The notes under the pieces: model-generated | Told to the model about the DNA's origin: nothing | The model's database searches: none | The model's input: the letters and a program-made list of their open reading frames with translations, nothing else | Translations under genes and position numbers: made by a program | From: Prevotella sp. UBA2756 | GTDB taxonomy: Bacteria > Bacteroidota > Bacteroidia > Bacteroidales > Bacteroidaceae | Direction of reading: 5' to 3' | NCBI GenBank assembly: GCA_002353205.1 | Contig: DEJE01000032.1 | Location: 6,833-21,357 of the forward strand | Length of the DNA: 14,525 nt | In this document: in pieces, positions 8,985-14,525 of the stretch | Position numbering within the stretch: the first letter of the stretch is position 1 | How the letters are laid out: every line of letters begins with the position of its first letter

Positions 8985-9137
8985 TTATGGTTCGTCTTCT
9001 TCATCCTGGCTGAAGCCGCTGCTCGACTTTCTATACCCGGGAATCTCTCCGTTTATCCCACTGCTGCCACTGAGCAGATGCTGTTGTTGCCGTAGGGCTA
9101 TCGCCCTCATTGCGGGTCTGTTGTATTTTCTTTTCAT
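8985..9137 (-). CDS. Small 50-residue Bacteroidetes-type protein of unknown function
   Basis: The 190-bp gap between the pyrophosphatase-like and fimbrillin genes contains a minus-strand ORF from ATG (9137-9135) to TAA (8987-8985), 50 codons. The protein begins MKRKYNRPAMRAIALRQQQ, continues HLLSGSSG, and ends in an acidic tail, SQDEEDEP. This pattern (basic MKK/MKR start with a conserved Pro, a central LL.GS, variable Gly/Ser part, acidic end) recalls short hypothetical proteins often found beside surface-protein genes in Prevotella and Bacteroides. It has no signal peptide or membrane segment. It lies 16 bp after the upstream gene and 21 bp before the fimbrillin gene, so it fits the operon. 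Function is unknown. The resemblance is from memory of the family pattern, not a search. Confidence 0.62.
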   Translation of the reverse strand: MKRKYNRPAMRAIALRQQQHLLSGSSGINGEIPGYRKSSSGFSQDEEDEP

Positions 9138-9153
9138 CTTGATGCTTATTATA

Positions 9154-10221
9154 TTAAAAGTTTGACTTTCTTATTCCTTCGGTGATAGCGGGCAGGAACT
9201 GGGCCTTGCGACTGGATATATAAGTGGTGACGATGCAACCGTCAGAGCTGGCAGACGCCCCGAATCCTGCTTCCGCCGCTTCTCTTGCTCCGTCGCCGCA
9301 GAAGGGGATGTGCGTCACGTTGGCCTGGCGGTCGCCCAGCATCATGAAGAGCATGTCAAGGTCCTGCTGTGTCCTGACGGCGGGCATGATCTGCCGCATG
9401 CGCTGGCAAAGCTCCTCCACGCCCAGCTCGTCACTGGCGAAGACGTTGCCGATGCCTACTTTGTAGCCCTCTATCTCGTACTCCTTGTAATCGGAAAACA
9501 GAATGTCTTCGTCGGTCATGCCGTCGAACGAGGTACGTGCCTTGCGCATGGCGGCATAGTAGGTTTCAACGTCGGAGAGATCCGACTGCTGCAACAGCCA
9601 CTCGTAGAGCCGTCGGTCGGTGGCGGTGGTAGTGGTCGTAGTCAGGTTGTCTGTATCGGAGAGTATGCCAGAGAGCATCAGCCGTGCTTCGGTGGCAGTG
9701 GGTTTCTCGCCCAGTTCTTCGTACATGCTGGCGATGATGGTACAGGTGGAACCCACGGGCAAGGCGTAATAGAAGAGCGGTTGCGCTGTGGTGACAGAAC
9801 CCGTGCCGTGGTGGTCAATGATGTGCAGGATACGGGCCGACGACATACCATTGGCGGCCTGTGCGAACTCACTGTGGTCGGTCATGATGATGTTCTGCCC
9901 TGCCGCATCGTCCAGGATGGCAGGTGCTTCGATGCCGGCCTCTTGCAATACATAACGTGGCTCGCAGATAACCTTCCCCGCCACGCGGGCCTTGGCGTTG
10001 ATGCCCATGCGCTGCAACAGGCTGGCGTAGGTCATCGCAGACAGAACGGCATCGCAGTCGGGACTCTTGTGGCCCACCACCAGCACACCATCGCCATAGT
10101 CCATGCCTGTGATAACGGTACGCAGGGGCGTACTATAGACTATCGTCTCGTCGGAATCGCTACACGACACCGACAGGCATATACAGAGGAGATATGCAAA
10201 AAGAATCTTAAACTGTTTCAT
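9154..10221 (-). CDS. Lipoprotein family II inorganic pyrophosphatase-like (DHH/DHHA2) phosphoesterase
   Basis: The 355-residue product has the family II (Mn2+-dependent) pyrophosphatase layout: motif I GHKSPDCD (H51, D55, D57), motif II TDHSE (D115, H116), motif III IIDHHG (D136, H137, H138), GSTCTIIASMYEE (157-169), motif IV ILSDT (D189) and a C-terminal SRKAQ (337-341) typical of DHHA2. All metal-ligand positions of the family appear kept. Two substrate-side features differ: the usual FKSPT loop after SD(T/S) is replaced by a Thr run (194-199), and the RKK motif reads RKA. The N-terminus is a signal peptide ending SVSC20 followed by SDSDE, which predicts a lipoprotein, possibly surface exposed. 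The typical enzyme is cytoplasmic, about 310 residues, with no leader. It may hydrolyse PPi or another phosphoanhydride outside the cytoplasm. It begins 6 bp after the hydrolase gene. Confidence 0.85.
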   Translation of the reverse strand: MKQFKILFAYLLCICLSVSCSDSDETIVYSTPLRTVITGMDYGDGVLVVGHKSPDCDAVLSAMTYASLLQRMGINAKARVAGKVICEPRYVLQEAGIEAPAILDDAAGQNIIMTDHSEFAQAANGMSSARILHIIDHHGTGSVTTAQPLFYYALPVGSTCTIIASMYEELGEKPTATEARLMLSGILSDTDNLTTTTTTATDRRLYEWLLQQSDLSDVETYYAAMRKARTSFDGMTDEDILFSDYKEYEIEGYKVGIGNVFASDELGVEELCQRMRQIMPAVRTQQDLDMLFMMLGDRQANVTHIPFCGDGAREAAEAGFGASASSDGCIVTTYISSRKAQFLPAITEGIRKSNF

Positions 10222-10227
10222 TTTATC

Positions 10228-11709
10228 TTATTGCTTTTTTCTCCATTCTTCGGCCCTGACGGCGATGTTCTTAGCCAGGCACTCGCTGTAGAGCCACGGC
10301 TCGCAACTGTGGATGTCGCCCACGTTGATGAGGTCCTTGTACGGAGGATATTCCGATGCGCTGTAGCCCGTGGCCACGAGGACGTGGTGTTCCGTCGAGA
10401 CGGCGATGGTGATGGTGTCGTGCAGCGTGGCGGGGATGGCATCGGTGCGCCAGTTCACGGGATTGATGCAGACGTCGGATGCGGCGATGACGGGCTTGAT
10501 GTACTTCACGTCCTTCACCGTGTTGTAGCAGACGGTGACGCCCGTGTCGGTCTCGCCCTGGGCGGGGCGGATGTGGCTGCACACGGCCATGTCGGCCTCG
10601 GTCACCTTATAGCCGAGGACGTAAGCAGCGGCCAACTGCCGGTAGGTCTCGTCGCTGATGTGCTTCAGCAGTTCCACCACCGCCATGCCGCCCTGGCTGA
10701 AGCCGGAGATGACGAGCGGCCTCGACGGGTCTCTCTGCTGCTGGAAGTGGTCGAAGGCCGCGCAGACGTCGGCCATAGCCAGACGTGTGCGCGGCCGGAT
10801 GGTGTCCTCGTTCTGCGTCACCCAGGCGTCTATCGTCGTGTGGCGATAGTAGGGAGCGAAGAAGCGGTTGCCGGGCGACATATATGCTGCCACACCACGC
10901 ATCTCCGTGGCCATGTGTTCGCGGTGGGTCGGATTCCAGACGTCGGCATAGTGACTCACCGTGCCGTCCGCCGTCGTCCAGTCGTCATCCTCGTTGCCGA
11001 CGATGCCGTTCTTCAGGGCTTCCTCCACCTTGTCGATGATGGCGTTGGAGTAGGCGTGGGTCATCACCAGGGCCTTGGCGCAGGTGCGCTTCTGGGCATC
11101 CTTCTGGACGAAGGGATAGTGACGGGCTATCTCCCACTGCTCGTCGTAGAGGCTGGCGTTGGTCATGTCGCCCTTCTTGCGTTTCGAGTCGCCGAAGGTC
11201 TTGTCGTCCTTATCAACGGGACTGAGCCAACCGCCTGAGATGTCGCGCAGGATGTCGTAGTTCTGCACGGTATAGGTCACGCGGACACGGCCCTCTTTGA
11301 TGTCGAGTCGGATGACGGGTGTGATGCTGACGGAGTATTTGTTCAGTGTGCCCGTATGCTCCACGGTGTTAGAGATGGTCGAGGAGATGATGATGCAGCC
11401 AGCCTCCTTGTCGTTGAGCGTGATGGCATTATGGTCTTTGAAGGTAGCAGTGGCCCAATAGTTCAGCGCCACGTAGAGTTGCTCCTTCGTCTTGCCCTCG
11501 GCCAGGATGACTTGCTGATAGGTCAGCGACTCGTTCTTGTCGAGCGTTAGCTCCTCGGCCAGGTTCTTGGCGGCATCGAGCCACTTGTCGCCATATTTCT
11601 CTTTAGCATATTTCTCTATGTCGGCGGCCTTCATCATCTGCGCCTGTACAGTCATTGTGCCGCTGATTGTGAGGATGGCGGCAAGCATCCAATGGAAAAA
11701 CTTTCTCAT
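10228..11709 (-). CDS. Secreted DUF4468-DUF3089 fusion, predicted alpha/beta hydrolase
   Basis: This 493-residue protein has a signal peptide (MRKFFHWMLAAILTISGTMTVQA, cleavage near A23). Residues about 70-155 resemble DUF4468 (QLYVALNYWATATF, then ITLNDKEAGCIIIS, then VRVTYTVQNYDI), a small TBP-like domain common in Bacteroidetes. Residues about 200-493 match DUF3089, an alpha/beta-hydrolase family: FFAPYYRHTTIDAW (283-296), the nucleophile elbow ISGFSQGG with Ser338, CINPVNWRTD (414-423), and a C-terminal GDIHSCEPWLYSECLAKNIA in which H467 is a candidate catalytic His. The substrate is unknown; esterase or lipase-like activity in the periplasm or at the surface is a reasonable inference. 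The start codon overlaps the stop of the upstream small membrane-protein gene (TAATG), indicating translational coupling. Confidence 0.83.
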   Translation of the reverse strand: MRKFFHWMLAAILTISGTMTVQAQMMKAADIEKYAKEKYGDKWLDAAKNLAEELTLDKNESLTYQQVILAEGKTKEQLYVALNYWATATFKDHNAITLNDKEAGCIIISSTISNTVEHTGTLNKYSVSITPVIRLDIKEGRVRVTYTVQNYDILRDISGGWLSPVDKDDKTFGDSKRKKGDMTNASLYDEQWEIARHYPFVQKDAQKRTCAKALVMTHAYSNAIIDKVEEALKNGIVGNEDDDWTTADGTVSHYADVWNPTHREHMATEMRGVAAYMSPGNRFFAPYYRHTTIDAWVTQNEDTIRPRTRLAMADVCAAFDHFQQQRDPSRPLVISGFSQGGMAVVELLKHISDETYRQLAAAYVLGYKVTEADMAVCSHIRPAQGETDTGVTVCYNTVKDVKYIKPVIAASDVCINPVNWRTDAIPATLHDTITIAVSTEHHVLVATGYSASEYPPYKDLINVGDIHSCEPWLYSECLAKNIAVRAEEWRKKQ

Positions 11710-11954
11710 TATAAGTAACTATTCAAATTTATTTGGATGATTGACAGGGTCATGAGCAGGGCCGCACGGTTGACGCCGAGCTTGACGGCGCGGTCGATGA
11801 CACGGTGGCGGCGCTCCACCTCGTCGACGATGACCCGGTTCTTGAGGCGCAGTTCGTCGTCCTTGCGGGCCATGCGCCACACGAGGAAGCATACGAGCGC
11901 CACGAGCACCGCGATGATGCCCGTGAGCAGAAGGATGAGTGTTGATGTGTGCAT
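11709..11954 (-). CDS. Small single-pass membrane protein, translationally coupled
   Basis: The 81-residue product has one N-terminal hydrophobic helix (about residues 5-26, TLILLLTGIIAVLVALVCFLVW) followed by a highly charged segment (ARKDDELRLKNRVIVDEVERRHR) and a hydrophobic C-terminal helix rich in Leu and Ile. Its TAA overlaps the ATG of the hydrolase gene by one base. Its ATG lies about 23 bp downstream of a predicted transcription start, so it is the first gene of the row. The overlapping 91-codon minus-strand ORF in another frame (11719-11994) is Arg/His/Pro-rich and is rejected. I do not recognise a family. The charged region just after the helix would be cytoplasmic by the positive-inside rule. 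Confidence 0.7.
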   Translation of the reverse strand: MHTSTLILLLTGIIAVLVALVCFLVWRMARKDDELRLKNRVIVDEVERRHRVIDRAVKLGVNRAALLMTLSIIQINLNSYL

Positions 11955-11983
11955 AAGCGTACCTTTTTGTCGTTATTACGGCG

Positions 11984-12014
11984 CGAAGGTACACAAAAAT
12001 GCCTGCGCCCGCAA
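11984..12014 (-). promoter_or_regulatory. Predicted Bacteroidetes-type promoter for the 11954-to-8055 gene row
   Basis: On the minus strand, TACCTTCG (11991-11984) matches the Bacteroidetes -7 consensus TAnnTTTG with one mismatch. TTGC (12014-12011), 19 bp upstream, stands at the -33 TTTG position. Transcription would start near 11977, about 23 bases before the small membrane-protein gene. The direct repeats at 12020-12059 directly abut the -33 element, as expected for an activator site. Confidence 0.5.
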
Positions 12015-12019
12015 GGGCA

Positions 12020-12084
12020 CAGACAGATTCGGACGTCGTTTCAGACAGATTCGGACGTCAGAAAGACCATTTCTGACGTCCGAA
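12020..12084. promoter_or_regulatory. Operator-like array: two 18-bp direct repeats at 22-bp spacing plus a 15-bp inverted repeat
   Basis: CAGACAGATTCGGACGTC occurs exactly twice, at 12020-12037 and 12042-12059, a 22-bp period (two helical turns). The second copy runs into a perfect 15-bp inverted repeat (12050-12064 TTCGGACGTCAGAAA, with its complement at 12070-12084), 5-bp spacer GACCA. The array lies between the end of the AraC-type regulator gene and the predicted promoter of the next gene. AraC-family proteins commonly bind direct repeats about 21 bp apart beside the -35 region, so this is a plausible target of the adjacent regulator. The inverted repeat could also form a hairpin in the regulator's 3' RNA, but no U-tract follows on the minus strand. 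Confidence 0.65.
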
Positions 12085-12121
12085 GACAATTTCAGGCATA
12101 TTATGACTTGCTGTCAGACCA

Positions 12122-13666
12122 TCATTGCCGGGCAGCCCTGAACTCGGAAGGAGTCATGCCGTAGCGCGACTTGAAGCGGTCGCCAAAATATTTCCGGCTG
12201 CTGAAACCACTCTGCTGCGCCACTTGCCCAAGGTCAAGACCGGGTTGGTCAAGCAACAACTTGTAGGCATGTTCCAACCGCAGGTCGTTGATATAGGCCG
12301 ACAGCGATGGATGGCTGCTGCCCTTGGCAAAGGCGGCACCAATGCGCTCCTTCGAAAGCCCGAAACGGTCGATGAGCATCTGGCGGTCGCAGGTGGGGTT
12401 GAGGTAAAGTTGCTCGCGGACGATGGTGTCGTGAATCTGGGCGAAGAGGTCGGTGTCAATAGTATCTTCTGCGTTTCCACCCTTTGGTGTGTCCAGAATC
12501 TGAGGCGATAAAAGAGCCTCATACCTTTCTTTATACGCCATCGCCTCGTCAATCTGCCGCACCAGCGCACGGTTCTTGCGCCGCGTCTCATGGTGCTTGT
12601 AGAGGGCGAACAGGGCGAAGCAGACGGCCAGCAGTCCGATGACACCCGTGCTCCATGCTATCAATGCGTTGCGACGCGCCTCTGCCCGCTGCCGCTCCGT
12701 CTCATACTGCTGTTCGATGGCCTGGTAGCGGGCGCGGTGCTCGCGGGCAGCAGCGTCGCGCACGATGGCCTCCAACTGGCGGAAGGACTCCTCCATGCTG
12801 CCGCTCTCGCCGATGGCGGCGTAGGCAGCGGCGATATACTTCTGCGCCTTCGAGCGGTAGAACTCAATATAGTCCTGCCTGTCGGTGGAGTCCTTAGGCT
12901 CACGGTAGCTGCTGTCGTGATAGCGGTCGGAGTGCTGCTCGTAGTCGCTGAGCCGCTCCAGCATCTGGCGGGCCGGCGGCAACATCTCGGCATAATGCCC
13001 CCTCTCGGCCAGCACCATCACCTTGCGCTTCAGTACGATGAGCATGGCATCGAGCTCGTTGAACTTCTTCACGTCCAATAGGGCTATCACACTGTCAATC
13101 TGTGCCATGCCCTCGGTCTCCTTTCCCAGAAAGCAGAGAGCGGCACCCACCTCCGCCTCGTTGCGCAGGGCCTCGGTCTCGGCCCCCTGTCCGTGGCACA
13201 CCTCCACCAACTCGCGCGAACGCTGCAGCCAGCCCAACGTGTCATTCTGCTGGCGGGCGGTATAGGCCAGAACTTCCAGCACGTCTTGCTGACGGGCCAG
13301 ACTTACCTTGATGGAGTCGTGACAGAGCAGTCGCTCGGCAATGACGCGTGCCGTGTCGCCCGCCGCCCCTTTGACCCCATGAAGCATCGAATCGAGCAGT
13401 TCCGGTACCTGCGTACTGCTGTAGATTCGCGCCCTGTAGAAGTCTGCCCACCAGTCGGGCAGGTTTCCCACGATGACCGCTGAGTCCACAATCTCCAGCG
13501 CCCGCACAGGGTCGTATTCGAAAACAGCCATCGCCTTCTTTGCGGTGTGGACGGTATCTTTAGGTTGCCGGGCATATTTCTTACTGTCATTGTTTTCGCC
13601 TGTGCAGCCCATAATGGCTAGCACTGCTATACCTATTATATATATGTATCTTCTATATCTTGCCAT
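12122..13666 (-). CDS. Membrane-anchored TPR/AraC-type transcriptional regulator
   Basis: I chose the ATG at 13666 (MARYRRYIY..., 514 residues) over the upstream one at 13789. The later start begins with a signal-like helix and a possible lipobox (AIMG-C21), while the longer start adds a Cys-rich unnatural leader and overlaps the Abi gene by 89 bp. Residues about 30-300 are helical and TPR-like (periplasmic sensor), about 305-332 form a charged coiled coil (EHRARYQAIEQQYETERQRA), and 333-357 form one transmembrane helix (IAWSTGVIGLLAVCFALFALY). After a short linker, about 405-514 is an AraC-family HTH domain (LGQVAQQSGFSSRKYFGDRFK, then YGMTPSEFR). This layout would pass a periplasmic signal to DNA in one polypeptide, like other Bacteroidetes one-component regulators. 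The likely target is the repeat array just downstream. The ligand is unknown. Confidence 0.85.
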   Translation of the reverse strand: MARYRRYIYIIGIAVLAIMGCTGENNDSKKYARQPKDTVHTAKKAMAVFEYDPVRALEIVDSAVIVGNLPDWWADFYRARIYSSTQVPELLDSMLHGVKGAAGDTARVIAERLLCHDSIKVSLARQQDVLEVLAYTARQQNDTLGWLQRSRELVEVCHGQGAETEALRNEAEVGAALCFLGKETEGMAQIDSVIALLDVKKFNELDAMLIVLKRKVMVLAERGHYAEMLPPARQMLERLSDYEQHSDRYHDSSYREPKDSTDRQDYIEFYRSKAQKYIAAAYAAIGESGSMEESFRQLEAIVRDAAAREHRARYQAIEQQYETERQRAEARRNALIAWSTGVIGLLAVCFALFALYKHHETRRKNRALVRQIDEAMAYKERYEALLSPQILDTPKGGNAEDTIDTDLFAQIHDTIVREQLYLNPTCDRQMLIDRFGLSKERIGAAFAKGSSHPSLSAYINDLRLEHAYKLLLDQPGLDLGQVAQQSGFSSRKYFGDRFKSRYGMTPSEFRAARQ

Positions 13667-13700
13667 TGCTTTCAGCACATCCAGATTTATACTACAAAGA

Positions 13701-14525
13701 CTAATTCCATAGCGGCTCATTCTCCCAACCACGCGGAAAGCCCATTGCATTAGTGTCAATGGATGGAAAAGCGGACAGCAGCACATCAATCTTGGCCTTC
13801 ATATCGTTGTTCGGCGAAATGATGTTTAGGAAATACTTGATAATGCAAAGGTCAAAGTAGATGCGGAGTGTATCAGTGGGCAGAGTTATCCAGCTGCCAG
13901 CCATTCGATTTGGAAGCATTGGACGTATGGTGTTTTGCTTGTTCCACACACGGGCATGATGGCAACATGAGTTGCGGGTTAGAGTAACAATGGTAAGCCA
14001 CGACTCAAAAGGTGCTACCTGCAAACCAAATCTCCGAGCAATGCTTTTCTTGATTCGGGCGACCTTGATGTTGCTGAAGATATTGGTGATAACTCCGAAG
14101 GGAAGCACTTCTGCCAATATCCAGGCTGGAGGGTACGCATCAGAATAGGTCTGTTTGAAATGAACAATGAAATCTTCGCGTGAGCGATGAAGCTCGGCAT
14201 CAATCAAGTCCATTGTACGGCGGAACTTCCCTGCATCAATGAAATTGCTGCAATCAGTCATCCAGAACGGATTGCCAGTCATGGCACTGCCGATATTGAC
14301 GATTGCGCTTCGCACTGCAACCTCAATCTTTTCTATCTCATTGAAGATAAGCAGTCGAAGTTTCTTGTCGAAACGATAGAGCATCATCACTTGGCTAAAC
14401 GTTGCACTCGGTTTATAGCGATGTTGCTCCTTCGGCATCTGTAGCAAAGGATACATATAGGCTGACAGACGGTAATAGCCAATATATTCGAGATAATTCT
14501 CAGCCTTGGCAGTATCTGTAACTGT
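13701..14525 (-). CDS. Abi_2/AbiF-like HEPN abortive-infection protein (5' end outside window)
   Basis: The frame is open from 14525, so the N-terminus is off-window; 274 residues are visible before TAG at 13703-13701. The internal ATG at 14456 is not the true start, because upstream codons encode the family-typical AENYLEYIGYYRLSAYMYPL. Other Abi_2 hallmarks are FSQVMMLYRFDKKLRLLIFNEIEKIEVAVR and the HEPN RX4H motif RNSCCHHARVWN (R at 13976-13974, followed by two His). HEPN proteins of this family are ribonuclease-type phage-defence effectors or toxins. The gene is AT-richer than its neighbours, which suggests acquisition by transfer. It ends 34 bp before the chosen start of the regulator, but the two are probably functionally unrelated. 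Confidence 0.85.
   Translation of the reverse strand, partial: TVTDTAKAENYLEYIGYYRLSAYMYPLLQMPKEQHRYKPSATFSQVMMLYRFDKKLRLLIFNEIEKIEVAVRSAIVNIGSAMTGNPFWMTDCSNFIDAGKFRRTMDLIDAELHRSREDFIVHFKQTYSDAYPPAWILAEVLPFGVITNIFSNIKVARIKKSIARRFGLQVAPFESWLTIVTLTRNSCCHHARVWNKQNTIRPMLPNRMAGSWITLPTDTLRIYFDLCIIKYFLNIISPNNDMKAKIDVLLSAFPSIDTNAMGFPRGWENEPLWN

Noticed and set aside
9310..11238. 642-codon plus-strand ORF
   Set aside because: It runs antisense across the pyrophosphatase-like and hydrolase genes, both of which show clear family motifs. Its product is His/Val/Gly-rich without any recognisable domain, as expected from reverse reading of GC-rich codons.
12122..13590. Minus-strand ORFs in other frames inside the regulator (12154-12645, 12661-12993, 13303-13590)
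   Set aside because: Arg/Ser/Thr/Pro-rich shadows. The overlapping frame has a full coiled-coil, transmembrane helix and AraC HTH.
13667..13789. Longer start for the AraC-type regulator at 13789
   Set aside because: It overlaps the Abi gene by 89 bp and adds a Cys-rich leader before a good lipoprotein-like signal that begins exactly at the ATG at 13666.
1..14525. tRNA, rRNA or insertion sequence
   Set aside because: I saw no tRNA-like cloverleaf, rRNA segment, transposase or terminal inverted repeats with target duplication in the window.

Overview
The window looks like a Bacteroidales chromosome segment, probably Prevotella or a close relative. Evidence for this: a fimbrillin-type lipoprotein, lipoproteins with acidic residues just after the acylated Cys, a DUF4468 domain, a TPR/transmembrane/AraC regulator, a giant LamG surface protein, and a TAnnTTTG-like promoter in place of sigma70 boxes. 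Every gene I can support is on the minus strand, so the window is best read from high to low coordinates. The many long plus-strand ORFs are antisense shadows of GC-rich minus-strand genes.

Right edge (13701-14525): the 5'-truncated end of an Abi_2/AbiF-like HEPN protein, visibly more AT-rich than the rest. Then (12122-13666) comes a predicted membrane-anchored regulator with a lipoprotein-like N-terminus, a periplasmic helical/TPR-like region, one transmembrane helix and a C-terminal AraC-type HTH. A 167-bp intergenic region follows. It holds two 18-bp direct repeats spaced 22 bp apart, a 15-bp inverted repeat, and a Bacteroidetes-type promoter placed immediately downstream of them.

Next is a tightly packed gene row: a small membrane protein (11709-11954) coupled by a TAATG overlap to a DUF4468-DUF3089 alpha/beta-hydrolase fusion (10228-11709); a lipoprotein form of a family II (DHH/DHHA2) inorganic pyrophosphatase-like enzyme (9154-10221); a 50-residue small ORF (8985-9137); and a fimbrillin-like lipoprotein (8055-8963). 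A second intergenic region (7896-8054) carries three 22-bp palindromic units and a perfect 17-bp inverted repeat.

The left half (7895 to 1) is a single reading frame of 2631 codons that runs off the window. It starts with a signal peptide and contains FN3-like, carboxypeptidase-regulatory-like, LamG-like and Ig-like regions. Some LamG domains appear to be inserted inside other beta-sandwich domains.

Taken together this reads as a cell-envelope cassette: exported enzymes, a pilin-like lipoprotein and a giant surface protein, downstream of a membrane-anchored transcription factor that may bind the repeats at 12020-12084. The combined function is inferred from layout, not known.
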